Notes: generated by a model not told the origin, from the sequence alone. Shown: positions 55,013 through 64,000, numbered from the stretch's first letter. The stretch is DNA of 64,000 nt from Roseovarius sp. MMSF_3359 (GCF_030733385.1 NZ_JASHJC010000001.1:1-64000), one strand, 5' to 3'. Numbers and translations: made by a program.

Positions 55013-55492
55013 TCAGAGTTTCAGTTCCATCTTGGTGAAGCCGAAAATTTCATTTTCTTTGGATTTCGACGCATTCGCCGCGGCGACGCCAAGGCCGCAG
55101 ATCGGGCAGAGAACCGCAACACCAACGGCCGAGCCGGTCCGCGCCTTCTTGGACAGGTTCACCGGCTTGAACGTGGCCGCCTTTGTCACGTCTTCTGTGG
55201 TGCAGGACAGCGTGGCATTGACCGCACCCTTGCTGTAGGCGGGGATGTTGACTGTCGCCGGGGCCGCGAATTTGGCGGTGTATTTCGACGACTTGATTTC
55301 ACAGTTTGCCGGGACGCTGTCGCCACTCTTGGTGACGGTCACTTCGACCGGCTGATATCCGGCGACGAACGCTTGTGCGTTTTCACTGGTGAAGGTCGCG
55401 GTAACCCCCTTTTCGTCGGCACCTTTCACCGGTGCACAGGCCGCAACCGCGACGAACGACAGGAAGAGGGCTTTGGGAAGGATTCTTTGCAT
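55013..55492 (-). CDS. Lipoprotein of unknown function
   Basis: 159-aa protein, MQRILPKALFLSFVAVAAC with lipid on Cys19. The mature part is beta-rich (VTATFTSENAQAFVAG, PVEVTVTKSGDSVPANC) with a Gly/Ala/Cys-rich hydrophobic stretch near the end (GVAVLCPICGLGVAAANA). Earlier ATG 55510 would add six residues. Family not recognised. Convergent with the aap operon. Confidence 0.78.
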   Translation of the reverse strand: MQRILPKALFLSFVAVAACAPVKGADEKGVTATFTSENAQAFVAGYQPVEVTVTKSGDSVPANCEIKSSKYTAKFAAPATVNIPAYSKGAVNATLSCTTEDVTKAATFKPVNLSKKARTGSAVGVAVLCPICGLGVAAANASKSKENEIFGFTKMELKL

Positions 55493-55664
55493 TCTTGTAC
55501 TCACTTTCATTACTCGAATCGTTCTTGACTCTGGGCGCTAGGTGCCGTGGCACTCGGGGCGGGTCAAGCGCCAAACCAGTTAAAGTTGAGTTTGACCGTG
55601 CCTGTTACCGTGAAGCCAACAGAAGTGACGTCTCTGAGCTAAAAAGTTAATGAAATGCTAAGGT

Positions 55665-56162
55665 TTAGCCGCCTGTCAGCTCCCGCGGAATGACGAAATC
55701 AATGGCCTTTCCGGTACCTTTTCTAAGGTCGCGCCAGGCGGAAACAGGGAAATCGACGACCAGCGTGGCGCAGGTGGGGTAGTCATTGAAACGGGCGTGA
55801 TCCGGTGGCAAGTCCACGAGTTCCGATGCAAACCACGCGATCCCCGGATTGTGTCCAAGCATCAGGACGCAGTCTCCGTTGGCCTGTTTCAGGATCTCCA
55901 GCATCTGCCCGGCGCCTGCGTGATAGAGACCGTCGAGGAACCGCTTGTCCGCCTCCAGGTTGAGCCCGGCGCAGGTTTCGCGGGTGCGTGTCGATGATGA
56001 ACTAAGGACTTGATCCGGAAGATAGTCATGATCGCGCAGCCAATCCCCCAACGCCTTGGCCGATCGTTGTCCGCGGGCGTTCAGAGGCCGTTGGTGATCC
56101 TCTTCGAACGGGCTGTCCCAGCTAGATTTCGCATGCCGCATCAGGATCAGGCGTTTGGTCAT
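55665..56162 (-). CDS. SixA-like histidine phosphatase
   Basis: 165-aa histidine-phosphatase-superfamily enzyme. The phosphohistidine motif is LMRHAKSSWD (His about residue 9), and the second His is in LMLGHNPG (about 103). SixA proteins dephosphorylate phosphohistidine on HPr-like or HPt proteins. Its ATG overlaps the stop of the upstream 4Fe-4S protein gene (ATGA). Confidence 0.9.
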   Translation of the reverse strand: MTKRLILMRHAKSSWDSPFEEDHQRPLNARGQRSAKALGDWLRDHDYLPDQVLSSSSTRTRETCAGLNLEADKRFLDGLYHAGAGQMLEILKQANGDCVLMLGHNPGIAWFASELVDLPPDHARFNDYPTCATLVVDFPVSAWRDLRKGTGKAIDFVIPRELTGG

Positions 56163-56800
56163 TTGAATGCTTCCATATGAAAAGCCGACTGCGCTTCGAC
56201 GCGGCCATAGGACTGGCTGACCGGGCAGGCGCGCCGGGCGGCGCAGCCTTTGGCCATGCAGTCATTGGCGGGGTTTTCGAGGTCGGCCTTGCAGGCGGCG
56301 ACGTCGTAGCCATCCGGTTGCAACGCCGCCACCGGGCAGGCCGTGCGGCAGGGCTGCGGTTTACAGCTCAGGCAGGGGTTGGGCGGTGGCGGAGGGAGCG
56401 CAACCCGCTCCTGCAGGCCGAGCGCGCCACGATAAGACACCATGAGGCCCGCGACATCATGGACCAGCAGGCCCACAGGCGAGACATGGGCTCGGCCGCT
56501 GGCCGTGGCCCAACCGATGAAGGGCTGATAGGGCGGTCCGCCAAACGGGTAAAATGCGCGCAAAGACAGGTCATGGGCCAGCCCGTCGATCACCCGCTTG
56601 GACCAGCGATCCAGCGGATCTGGCTTGCCGTCTTTGGCTTCGGGGGATGCACTGAAATAGGGCCAGAACCCCGGCTCCTGCGGCCCCAGCAGCACGAGGG
56701 TCTGAATCTCTTCGGGTGCGGTCTCCTGGGCAGGGTGAAACGCACCAAAGACGCTGAGCGCCTGTTTCTGCGCGGCGGAGGCGATGTCGTCCAGCGTCAT
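56159..56800 (-). CDS. 4Fe-4S ferredoxin-type protein
   Basis: 213-aa soluble protein. Two Cys groups near residues 150-200, CLSCKPQPCRTACPVAAL and CMAKGCAARRACPVSQ, look like two 4Fe-4S sites. The N-terminal 140 residues contain LVLLGPQEPGFWPYFSAS and SLRAFYPFGGPPYQPF, resembling the N-terminal part of epoxyqueuosine-reductase-like proteins but without the cobalamin core; this is a weak resemblance. ATG 56800 overlaps the hydroxylase stop (ATGA). Redox partner unknown. Confidence 0.8.
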   Translation of the reverse strand: MTLDDIASAAQKQALSVFGAFHPAQETAPEEIQTLVLLGPQEPGFWPYFSASPEAKDGKPDPLDRWSKRVIDGLAHDLSLRAFYPFGGPPYQPFIGWATASGRAHVSPVGLLVHDVAGLMVSYRGALGLQERVALPPPPPNPCLSCKPQPCRTACPVAALQPDGYDVAACKADLENPANDCMAKGCAARRACPVSQSYGRVEAQSAFHMEAFK

Positions 56801-57588
56801 TTGCGAAATGGCAGCAGCAGCGACCACCCCAGTTTTGACGGGCGGTCATCCTGCCATTCAAGGCCGATCTCCATCTCTTCATGCCCCTTTTCAGGTTGAG
56901 GGATGTAGGTCCGGAACATCCGGTCCCAGATCGAGAGGGCGAAGCCGTAATTGCTGTCATGTTCATGACGGTGGATTGAATGGTGCACCCGGTGCATGTC
57001 CGGTGTCACCAACACGCGCCGCAGAACCGCATCCAGCGGCAGTGGAAGACGGATATTGGCGTGGTTGAACATCGCGGTGCCGTTGAGAATGATTTCAAAT
57101 AGGATGATGCCCAGGGCGGGCGGGCCGAGCAGGTAGACAAGCCCGATCTTGAGCAGCATTGAAAGCGCGATTTCGACAGGGTGAAACCGGATGGCGGTGG
57201 TTACGTCAATGTCCCGGTCCGCGTGATGGACCCGGTGAAATCGCCAGAGGATCGGGATCTTGTGGGTAATCAGATGCTGCGCCCAGATCGCAAAGTCGAA
57301 GATCAGGATGGTGAGGATCACGGCTACCCACCCGGGCAGGTTCATGGCATTCATCAGGCCCCAGCCCTGGGCTTCGGCATCCAGGGCGGCGCCGGCCGCA
57401 AGCAGGGGGAGCGCCAGCGCCAGCAGGCGCAGCGTCAGCGTGTCGAGGATGATGATGGCCCAATTGGTTACCCACCGTGTACTGCGTGGTTGGGTGCGCG
57501 CGCGGCGCGGGGCCGCGGCCTCGACCATCGCCAGAAGGGCGAACAGACCGATGAAGATGCCAAGGCGAAAGAGGGCTTCGTTTTCCAT
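56797..57588 (-). CDS. Sterol desaturase/fatty-acid hydroxylase family membrane protein
   Basis: 263-aa integral membrane di-iron enzyme with about four hydrophobic helices and the His clusters HLITH, HRVHHAD and HRVHHS (about residues 103-200). Members hydroxylate or desaturate lipids, including ornithine lipids and carotenoids; the substrate here is unknown. Start MENEALFRLGIF at 57588. Coupled to the 4Fe-4S gene downstream, which might supply electrons. Confidence 0.88.
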   Translation of the reverse strand: MENEALFRLGIFIGLFALLAMVEAAAPRRARTQPRSTRWVTNWAIIILDTLTLRLLALALPLLAAGAALDAEAQGWGLMNAMNLPGWVAVILTILIFDFAIWAQHLITHKIPILWRFHRVHHADRDIDVTTAIRFHPVEIALSMLLKIGLVYLLGPPALGIILFEIILNGTAMFNHANIRLPLPLDAVLRRVLVTPDMHRVHHSIHRHEHDSNYGFALSIWDRMFRTYIPQPEKGHEEMEIGLEWQDDRPSKLGWSLLLPFRK

Positions 57589-57624
57589 GACCGGAAACCT
57601 AAGCCAAAAAGCCGCCTGCACAAG

Positions 57625-58488
57625 TCACTTTGCGCGGATCAGGGACCCTGCGCCATGTTCGGTGTAAAGCTCCAGCAGGGTCGCATTGGGCGCGCGCCCG
57701 TCAAGGATCACCACCGCCCGCACACCGCCGTCGATTGCCGCCAGTGCCGTTTCGGTCTTGGGGATCATCCCGCCGGCGATGGTGCCATCCGCGGTCATTT
57801 GCCGGATCTGATCGGCGGTGAGTTCCGTGACCACCGCGCCGCTCGCGTCGCGGACGCCGTCCACATCCGTGAGCAGGAGCAGCCGGTCCGCGGTCAGAGC
57901 CGCGGCGATGGCGCCGGCGGCGGTGTCACCGTTGATGTTGTATGTCTCGCCATTCCGTCCCGCGCCCAAGGGAGCGATCACGGGGATCGTGTCATCGGCA
58001 AAAAGCGTGTGCAGGAAGTCCGGTTTGATATCGGTAGGCTCGCCCACGAGGCCAAGTTGCGGATCGGCGGGATCGCAGGTGATGAGATTGGCATCCTTGC
58101 CCGAGAGGCCCACGGCCTTGCCGCCCTGCCGGTTGATTGCCTGCACGATGCGCTTGTTGACGCGCCCCGAGAGGACCATTTCGACCACTTCCATCGTGGC
58201 GGCATCGGTGACGCGCTTGCCGTTCACGAAATCCGATGTGATCTGCAGCTTTTCCAGCATCTCGTTGATCATCGGACCGCCGCCATGGACGATCACCGGA
58301 TTGACGCCAACCTGTTGCATCAGGACGACGTCGCGGGCAAAGGTCTCCATCGCCTCGTCGCTGCCCATGGCGTGGCCGCCGAATTTGATGACGACGATGG
58401 CGCCATCGTAGCGTTGCAGGTAGGGCAGAGCTTCGCTCAGGGTGCGGGCGGTGGCGATCCAGTCGCGGTTCATGTCACGTGTCTTCAT
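57625..58488 (-). CDS. argB: Acetylglutamate kinase
   Basis: 287-aa amino-acid kinase phosphorylating N-acetylglutamate in arginine synthesis. [12 protein letters not shown] (about 33) binds [17 protein letters not shown] binds substrate, and [18 protein letters not shown] is the C-terminal signature. An N-terminal extension ([20 protein letters not shown]) of the type seen in arginine-inhibited hexameric enzymes suggests feedback control. ATG 58488 has GAGGAA before it. Confidence 0.96.
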   Translation of the reverse strand: MKTRDMNRDWIATARTLSEALPYLQRYDGAIVVIKFGGHAMGSDEAMETFARDVVLMQQVGVNPVIVHGGGPMINEMLEKLQITSDFVNGKRVTDAATMEVVEMVLSGRVNKRIVQAINRQGGKAVGLSGKDANLITCDPADPQLGLVGEPTDIKPDFLHTLFADDTIPVIAPLGAGRNGETYNINGDTAAGAIAAALTADRLLLLTDVDGVRDASGAVVTELTADQIRQMTADGTIAGGMIPKTETALAAIDGGVRAVVILDGRAPNATLLELYTEHGAGSLIRAK

Positions 58489-58560
58489 GTCGTTCCTCGT
58501 TCCCGCCTTATCCCCGCATGTGCGCTTGCGCGCAAGGTTTTACCTGACCCCTCCTCCTGG

Positions 58561-58582
58561 CCTCCTCCCATGGGGGAGGAGG
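58561..58582. repeat. Hairpin between engB and argB
   Basis: Perfect 9-bp stem CCTCCTCCC/GGGAGGAGG with an ATGG loop, no T-run. It lies in the 118-bp gap between co-directional engB and argB and probably acts as an mRNA processing or stability element. Confidence 0.55.
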
Positions 58583-58606
58583 AACCATCGGGCAATCGGT
58601 TTTCTG

Positions 58607-59257
58607 TTACTGAAGCGTCGCGATGGTGGCGCGCAGGGTGGTGATGCCGTCGCCCTTTTCGCTGGAGGTCAGGATCAGCTCGGGGAAGGCCGCGGGATGG
58701 GGGCTGAGCCGGTCGCGGACCTGGTTCAGAACGGTGTCAAGATCCTTGGCCTTGACCTTGTCCGTCTTGGTGAGGACGCATTGGAAGGTCACGGCGGCGC
58801 TGTCGAGCAGGGACATGATTTCTTCGTCCACCTTCTTGATGCCGTGCCGGGCATCGACAAGCACGAAGGCGCGCCGCAGGGTTTGACGCCCGGCGAGATA
58901 GGATTTGAGCAGCTTTTGCCATTTTTCCACGACGGGCAGTGGGGCGTTGGCGTAGCCGTAGCCAGGCAGGTCAACCAGGTAGTGGCTGTCCGACAGGGTG
59001 AAGTAGTTGATTTCCTGCGTCCGGCCCGGGGTATTGGAAGCGCGCGCCAGGCCTTTGCGGCCCGTGAGGGCGTTGATCAGGGTCGATTTGCCGACATTCG
59101 ACCGCCCGGCAAAACAGACCTCGATCCGGTCGGCCGCGGGCAGGCCCGACATCGCAACGACGCCCTTGAGAAAATCGGTTTGACCGGCAAAGAGCTTTCG
59201 GCCCTTTTCGGCTGTTAAGTCGTCTGGAGTTTCGGTGATCGGGAAGGCCAGTTTCAC
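58607..59257 (-). CDS. engB: Ribosome-biogenesis GTPase EngB (YihA/YsxC)
   Basis: 216-aa GTPase for 50S subunit assembly and cell division. G1 AGRSNVGKSTLIN (about 49-61), G2 TPGRTQEIN, G3 DLPGYGYA, G4 LTKTDKVK. The start is GTG 59257; its GTGA overlaps the MOSC gene stop. Confidence 0.95.
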   Translation of the reverse strand: MKLAFPITETPDDLTAEKGRKLFAGQTDFLKGVVAMSGLPAADRIEVCFAGRSNVGKSTLINALTGRKGLARASNTPGRTQEINYFTLSDSHYLVDLPGYGYANAPLPVVEKWQKLLKSYLAGRQTLRRAFVLVDARHGIKKVDEEIMSLLDSAAVTFQCVLTKTDKVKAKDLDTVLNQVRDRLSPHPAAFPELILTSSEKGDGITTLRATIATLQ

Positions 59258-60000
59258 GCCAGCACCTCAACCTCATCGCCGAGTTTGATCGTGCCGCCCT
59301 TGGACACAACGGCATAGACGCCGAAATCCTGGTGGTCCCATTCGGCGTTCAGCGCCCCAAGTGTGTCGGCATCGCGTTGCCCTGTTTCGGGGTTGGCGGT
59401 CGTCGCGAGGCAACGGACAATCCGTTCCCTGACCTGGAACTCGACCGATCCGATCCGGAGGCTCTTGCCGATCCAGCTGAATTCTTCCCACGGGGCGACC
59501 CCGTCGAAATGGATGTTGCAGCGCCAGCGCAGGGGCGAAAGCTCCTGCCCCATACGTTCGGCAAGGTCCCGGTGAGAGGCCATGTTGATCAGGCTGATGG
59601 ACGGGAAATCCGTGTCCGTCATGCCGCGCCCCGGTACGCGGTGAATATGGGTGGATTGGGCGCGGTTGGGGGGCATCAGGGGGCGGACCCAATCGAGGAA
59701 GCTGGCGGTCTCGGTGTCCGGATCGAAGGTCAGTTCCGGGCGTTGGGGATGGGAGAGAGTGACCGTGCCTGTGGCTTCGTCTACCTGCGCGTTGATGGCC
59801 ATCAGTGCCGCCACCTTGGAGCCGCGCGAATAGTTCGCGCAGGGCGCCCATTCGCTGCCATCGGATTTTGTCGCCTCATGCGCGACAGCCCACCGGCGGT
59901 CCCAGGGCATCGTTTGCCCTTCGGTCAAATCGACCGTCTCAAGCGCCTCGCGTCCGTGGCCCTTGATCGGATGCCGCCAGAGCGCGCAGACCTCAGTCAT
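59254..60000 (-). CDS. MOSC domain protein
   Basis: 248 aa. An N-terminal MOSC beta-barrel (VCALWRHPIKGHGREALETV, then DRRWAVAH) is followed by the MOSC sulfur-carrier domain with the conserved Cys in RIVRCLATTANPETGQRD (about 198). Such proteins handle molybdenum-cofactor or pyridoxal-linked sulfur. ATG 60000 overlaps the yidC stop (TGATG). The order yidC-MOSC-engB-argB is, from memory, common in Rhodobacterales. Confidence 0.9.
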   Translation of the reverse strand: MTEVCALWRHPIKGHGREALETVDLTEGQTMPWDRRWAVAHEATKSDGSEWAPCANYSRGSKVAALMAINAQVDEATGTVTLSHPQRPELTFDPDTETASFLDWVRPLMPPNRAQSTHIHRVPGRGMTDTDFPSISLINMASHRDLAERMGQELSPLRWRCNIHFDGVAPWEEFSWIGKSLRIGSVEFQVRERIVRCLATTANPETGQRDADTLGALNAEWDHQDFGVYAVVSKGGTIKLGDEVEVLA

Positions 60001-61802
60001 CACGTGTCATCCGGTTTGGGCTTCTTCTTGAAGCTGGATTTGATGTTGCCGAAGACGTCGGGTTTGTACCCCTGGCTGCGCATGATCAGGTATTGCTGGC
60101 TGAAGGTGATCATGTTGTTGGCGATCCAGTAGACCACCAGCCCGCTTGCAAAGCTGCCGAGCATGAACATGAAAATCCAGGGCATCCAGGCAAAGATCAT
60201 TTGCTGCGTCGGGTCCGTGGGCGCGGGGTTCAGCTTCTGCTGCAGCCACATTGAAATGCCGAGGATGAGCGGCAGGATACCGATGAATATCAGCGCCATG
60301 ATCGACCCCGGTTCGGGGCCCGCCCAGGGGAAAACGCCCCAGAGGTTGTAGATCGACGACGGATCGGGTGCCGACAGGTCCTTGATCCAGCCGATCCAGG
60401 GGGCGTGGCGCAATTCGAGCGTCACGAAGATCACCTTGTAGAGCGAGAAGAAGATCGGGATTTGCAGAAGGATCGGCAGGCACCCCGACGCCGGGTTGAC
60501 CTTTTCCTTCTTGTAGAGCGCCATCATCTCTTTCTGGAGCGCCTGCCGGTCGTCGCCGGCGCGTTCCTTGATCTTCTCCATCTCGGGCTGAAGTTCTTTC
60601 ATCTTGGCCATGGAGACGTAGGATTTATACGCCAAGGGCAGCAGGATTGCCTTGATGATCAGCGTGAGGGCGATGATCGACCAGCCCATGTTCCCGATCA
60701 TGGCGTTCAGGTTGTGGAGCAGCCAGAAAATCGGCTTGGTAAGGAAGAAGAACCAGCCCCAGTCGATCGAATCGAGGAAACCTTCGACACCGTCATCATT
60801 CTGGTAGTTGCGGATCGCTTCCCATTCCTTGGCGCCGGCAAAGAGCCGCGTGTCGACCGAGACGACCTCGCCAGGCGCGACGCTCTGCGAGCTCAGAGTA
60901 GCGTCGGTCTGATAGATGTCGCGGCGGGCGTTGTGGAAGGTGCGGATCTTGGCACCGGTTTTGTCGGCGGGGATGAGCGTGGTCATCCAGTAGTGATCGG
61001 TAAAGCCGGTCCAGCCGTTTTCGGCGACGGCGATCTTTTCCTGGGCGTTGGCGGGTTCCAGGTCGTCGTAATCGGTTTCGGTCAATTCGCCATCAATCAT
61101 GCGAATGGCGCCTTCGTGCAGGATGAAGAAATTCTTCAGATCAACCGGCACGCCATGGCGCGCAAGGACGCCGTACGGGGCAAGCGATACGGACCCATCG
61201 CCCGTGTTTTCAACGGTTTGGGTGATGTCGAACATGTAGTCGTCATCGACGCTGATTTCCCGTGTGAATGTCAGCCCGGCGCCGTTGTCCCAGGTGAGTA
61301 TGACGGGCGTGCCGGGGGTCAGGATACCATCGCTTTCAACCTGCCAGATCGTGTCGGATCCTGGTACCTGTTCTGCGGTCAGGCCCTGACCGGGCGCCCA
61401 ACCAAAGAGCGCGTAATATGGGGCGTCGCTGCCGACGGGCTGCAACAGGCTCACGATGTCTGAGCCGGGGTTGAGGGTTTGGCGGTAGTTCTTCAGTGAC
61501 AGTTGGTCGATCCGGCCGCCTTGCAGCGAAAGCGATCCCTTGAGGCTGGGCGTGTCGATCTCGATCCGCGGGGCGTCAACGGCCACGGCCTCGGTAGCGC
61601 CCGCATCGGCGGCGGTGCCGGTCTCGCCCGTGGCGTCGGCGGTGGGCGTGTCCACGCCATCGGCAGGGGCCGTTTCCTCGGTGGCCACCGCGTTCGGGTC
61701 AACGACCTCTTCGGGCGGCGGGAACAGCACGAACCATGTCATGATGACAAGGAAACTCAGCACGGTTGCGAGAATGAGATTTTTGTTCTGGTCGTCCATC
61801 AC
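60000..61802 (-). CDS. yidC: Membrane protein insertase YidC
   Basis: 600-aa inner-membrane insertase. N-terminal helix ILATVLSFLVIMTWFVLFPP, a large periplasmic beta domain (about 60-350), then the conserved five-helix core with the cytoplasmic hairpin MAKMKELQPEMEKIKERAGD and SGCLPILLQIPIFFSLYKVI, and a basic C-terminal tail that binds ribosomes. The low-complexity Ala/Thr/Asp linker after helix 1 is typical. Confidence 0.97.
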   Translation of the reverse strand: MMDDQNKNLILATVLSFLVIMTWFVLFPPPEEVVDPNAVATEETAPADGVDTPTADATGETGTAADAGATEAVAVDAPRIEIDTPSLKGSLSLQGGRIDQLSLKNYRQTLNPGSDIVSLLQPVGSDAPYYALFGWAPGQGLTAEQVPGSDTIWQVESDGILTPGTPVILTWDNGAGLTFTREISVDDDYMFDITQTVENTGDGSVSLAPYGVLARHGVPVDLKNFFILHEGAIRMIDGELTETDYDDLEPANAQEKIAVAENGWTGFTDHYWMTTLIPADKTGAKIRTFHNARRDIYQTDATLSSQSVAPGEVVSVDTRLFAGAKEWEAIRNYQNDDGVEGFLDSIDWGWFFFLTKPIFWLLHNLNAMIGNMGWSIIALTLIIKAILLPLAYKSYVSMAKMKELQPEMEKIKERAGDDRQALQKEMMALYKKEKVNPASGCLPILLQIPIFFSLYKVIFVTLELRHAPWIGWIKDLSAPDPSSIYNLWGVFPWAGPEPGSIMALIFIGILPLILGISMWLQQKLNPAPTDPTQQMIFAWMPWIFMFMLGSFASGLVVYWIANNMITFSQQYLIMRSQGYKPDVFGNIKSSFKKKPKPDDT

Positions 61803-61909
61803 CGATGGCCATCTGTCTGTTGCGTATCATGGGGGTTCAACAGAGTGCGGCGGCAAAGGTCAAGGGTGTTTCGATGAATAGACCAGTTGCAAAGGGGATA
61901 AGCCCGGAT

Positions 61910-63454
61910 TTACCCGGTCCTGAACCGAATTTCCGGCGGTTGGGATAGTTTCGACAGATGCTCCGAGACCCAGGCTTCGGTCTTGGCGAGTGGCATTGGT
62001 TTGCCAATGCCGAACCCCTGCACGTGCCGGCACCCGAGTTGAGACAGCATCACATGTTCTCCGGCCGTCTCCACACCCTCGGCCAGCGTATCAAGATCAA
62101 GCCGTTCCGCCATCAACAGGATGGCGGACACCATGCGCTGTTGCTCCTGGTCCTGATCGACTTTCATGACGAAGGAGCGGTCGATCTTGAGCCGCTGGAT
62201 GTCGAACCGGCGGATCGACGAGATCGAAGCATGACCGGTGCCGAAATCATCAAGGTCGATCTGACAACCAAGATCGGAAAGACCGCTGATGTTGCGCGCA
62301 ACCATGTCGTCGGGGGATGTGGCCACAACGGTTTCCAGAATTTCAACAGCCAGCCGATCGGGCGTCAGGTCGAACTTGTCCAGCTCCCACTCGATCTTCT
62401 TGATGAGGTTCGGATTGCTCAATTCGTCGGGCGAGAAATTGACGCCGACCCGCGGGACGTCGATGCCCAGATCGTCCCACATCTTTAGCGCTTCAAGGGC
62501 CTTGGACAACATCACCTCGCCCAGCCGTTCCATTTTGCCGGCTTGTTGAATCTTGGGCAGAAACTCCGCCGGGGAAATCGTTCCACGCTCCGGGTGTTCC
62601 CATCGGGCGAGCGCCTCGAACCCGGTGACAAGCCCGGTATCCGTCGAAATCTGCGGCTGGAACCACGGTAGGATTTCGCCTTTTTCCAGGGCCTTGTCGA
62701 TTTCGGACGACATAACATCATTGCCGGGTTTGATCTTGTGCATGTCCGGAGAGTAGGCGCGAAGCGACGATGGCCCGTTACGCTGAGCGGCGGTCAGCGC
62801 CAGCTCTGCGGCCTCGACCATCCTGCTGCCATTGTCCTCGCGGAAATGCGTATCGAGGGAGATCCCGATCGACGCCGAGATGTAAATTGTCGCTTCACCC
62901 AGGATAATGGGCTTTTCGATCGCCTCTTGTAGACGCCCTGCGACCTGCAGCGCGATGTCGAGGTTCAGATGGGGGACAGGCGCCATCACGACACCCATTT
63001 TCCGTTCACCATGTTTGGACACCAGATCACGCGCCCGGACGGTTGCGCTCAGACGTTCGCATAGCTGGTTGACAACGTCCTGGGCGACAGACAGGCCATA
63101 ACGGTCAACAATCGCGTCGAAGTCATCCGGTGCCAGTAGCAAGCAGGCCGTATGCTTCCCGTCGATGCGGGCCTGCTCCAACGTCCGCCCCAGATCGTCA
63201 CTCAACCGGTCTTTTCGCGGGCGCCCCGATCCGCCCACGTCACTTTTCAGACGTTTGCGCATGGGTTGCAGCAAAGCAAAAAGACCCAGTGCCGCCGGAA
63301 ACCCGACGGCCATCAGGGCCAGGCCGAACTCACCACCCATCCAATACCCGGCGAGGACAAAAGACGGCAGAAACGCCAACATCAGCGGACCGGACAAAAG
63401 CGATTGCGATGTATTGCGCGCGGCTGCAGAGACACGTTTCAGATGGCGGTTCAT
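61910..63454 (-). CDS. EAL-domain c-di-GMP phosphodiesterase with degenerate GGDEF domain
   Basis: 514-aa membrane-anchored protein: two N-terminal helices (about 20-70), a GGDEF-fold domain (about 90-240) whose GGDEF loop reads KHGERKMGVV and cannot make c-di-GMP, then a full EAL domain. All EAL metal and catalytic residues I look for are present: GFEALARW, NFSPDEL, EILETVV, DDFGTGHAS, KIDRSF, AEGVE, QGFGIGKPM. Predicted to degrade c-di-GMP, perhaps with GTP-binding control by the dead domain. Start MNRHLKRVSAAARNT at 63454. Confidence 0.92.
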   Translation of the reverse strand: MNRHLKRVSAAARNTSQSLLSGPLMLAFLPSFVLAGYWMGGEFGLALMAVGFPAALGLFALLQPMRKRLKSDVGGSGRPRKDRLSDDLGRTLEQARIDGKHTACLLLAPDDFDAIVDRYGLSVAQDVVNQLCERLSATVRARDLVSKHGERKMGVVMAPVPHLNLDIALQVAGRLQEAIEKPIILGEATIYISASIGISLDTHFREDNGSRMVEAAELALTAAQRNGPSSLRAYSPDMHKIKPGNDVMSSEIDKALEKGEILPWFQPQISTDTGLVTGFEALARWEHPERGTISPAEFLPKIQQAGKMERLGEVMLSKALEALKMWDDLGIDVPRVGVNFSPDELSNPNLIKKIEWELDKFDLTPDRLAVEILETVVATSPDDMVARNISGLSDLGCQIDLDDFGTGHASISSIRRFDIQRLKIDRSFVMKVDQDQEQQRMVSAILLMAERLDLDTLAEGVETAGEHVMLSQLGCRHVQGFGIGKPMPLAKTEAWVSEHLSKLSQPPEIRFRTG

Positions 63455-63509
63455 TAAGTGATTCCCGTGATTGCCGGTGAAAGCTAATCTTTTGGGCCTC
63501 AAAACCGTG

Positions 63510-64000
63510 TTAACGCAGCTTTGGCGGCGCCTCGGGATTTGCGTCGAATTTTATCGTTTCGCGGTGCAGCCCGGCGAAATCGAACAGCTTGGGGTCAAGC
63601 AAATGCGATGGCCGCGCATTCATCAGCGCGCGAAACATTACCTGCCGGCGGCCGGGGCTATTGGCCTCCCAGCCATCAAGGATCTGCTTGACCTGCTGGC
63701 GCTGCAACCCGTCCTGCGAGCCGCAAAGATCGCAAGGGATGATCGGATAGTTCATTGCGGTGGCGAATTTCTCGCAATCGGCTTCGGCCACATGGGCGAG
63801 CGGACGATAGACGAACAAATCGCCCTCTTCATTCACCAGTTTCGGCGGCATCGTGGCAAGCCGTCCGCCATGGAAGAGGTTCATGAAGAAAGTTTCAAGA
63901 ATGTCGTCGCGATGATGACCCAGGACGACCGCGGAACACCCCTCTTCACGCGCAATCCGGTAAAGATTTCCGCGTCTTAGCCGGGAACAAAGCGCGCAAT
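63510..64000 (-). CDS. ttcA: tRNA 2-thiocytidine synthetase TtcA (partial, 5' end beyond window)
   Basis: C-terminal about 163 residues of the iron-sulfur enzyme that thiolates C32 of tRNA. Reading back from the edge gives [16 protein letters not shown], the conserved second Cys pair, then [20 protein letters not shown] and [11 protein letters not shown], all TtcA hallmarks. The frame continues to the right window edge without a stop, so the gene is truncated only by the window. It lies 55 bp upstream of the EAL gene on the same strand. Confidence 0.95.
   Translation of the reverse strand, partial: CALCSRLRRGNLYRIAREEGCSAVVLGHHRDDILETFFMNLFHGGRLATMPPKLVNEEGDLFVYRPLAHVAEADCEKFATAMNYPIIPCDLCGSQDGLQRQQVKQILDGWEANSPGRRQVMFRALMNARPSHLLDPKLFDFAGLHRETIKFDANPEAPPKLR

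Overview
The window is a GC-rich, gene-dense stretch of an alphaproteobacterial chromosome, most likely a marine Rhodobacteraceae (Roseobacter-group) bacterium. This rests on the gene set: an AapJQMP/BztABCD-type amino-acid transporter, a TIGR02302 protein beside lysA, an ATP12 chaperone gene, a yidC-MOSC-engB-argB run, a formate dehydrogenase alpha subunit with a Cys active site, and an NnrS/DUF6522 pair. No tRNA, rRNA, CRISPR array, insertion sequence or prophage was seen. Genes are tightly packed, and many neighbours share 4-bp ATGA/GTGA or 1-bp TGATG stop/start overlaps.

Layout: 0-8.6 kb holds an uncharacterised gene, formate dehydrogenase alpha, a small DUF1835/winged-helix regulator operon with a paired palindromic operator, and a DsbA-fold isomerase/hybrid sensor kinase/response regulator operon. 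8.8-16.8 kb is a LIV-type (branched-chain amino-acid family) ABC transporter operon led by an acyl-CoA ligase and containing two small uncharacterised co-transcribed genes. 16.8-23.3 kb has an internally duplicated protein of unknown function, a PaaK-like ligase with an altered ATP-binding motif, two exported proteins, a D-amino-acid dehydrogenase, and DUF6522 plus NnrS. 23.4-28.6 kb is a quaternary-amine ABC transporter (betaine, choline or TMAO type) with a double-length permease and an EamA exporter, behind a perfect TetR-type palindrome.

28.7-35.9 kb has TIGR02302, lysA, argH and small coupled lipoprotein/DUF2834 genes, and a TlpA thioredoxin. 35.98-42.2 kb is a complete thiamine operon, thiC-thiO-thiS-thiG-thiE-thiF-thiD, behind a TPP riboswitch. 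ThiC makes HMP-P, ThiO/S/G/F make the thiazole, ThiD phosphorylates HMP-P and ThiE joins the halves. 42.4-50.0 kb holds an SLC13/TrkA-C transporter, an SDR, a Tat-exported small protein, glycerate kinase, and a crcB-rluC-HAD-ATP12 operon. 50.2-54.98 kb is the polar amino-acid transporter aapJQMP with an internal stem-loop and a strong final terminator.

55.0-64.0 kb, all on the minus strand, has a lipoprotein, SixA, a 4Fe-4S protein, a sterol-desaturase-family hydroxylase, argB, engB, a MOSC protein, yidC, an EAL protein with a dead GGDEF domain, and ttcA cut by the window edge.

No clearly new defence or mobile system is visible. The less explained items are the tandem-duplicated 16.8-17.65 kb protein, the small proteins inside the LIV operon, the PaaK-like ligase without a P-loop, the zinc-less ThiF-rhodanese, and the twin-operator DUF1835 operon.
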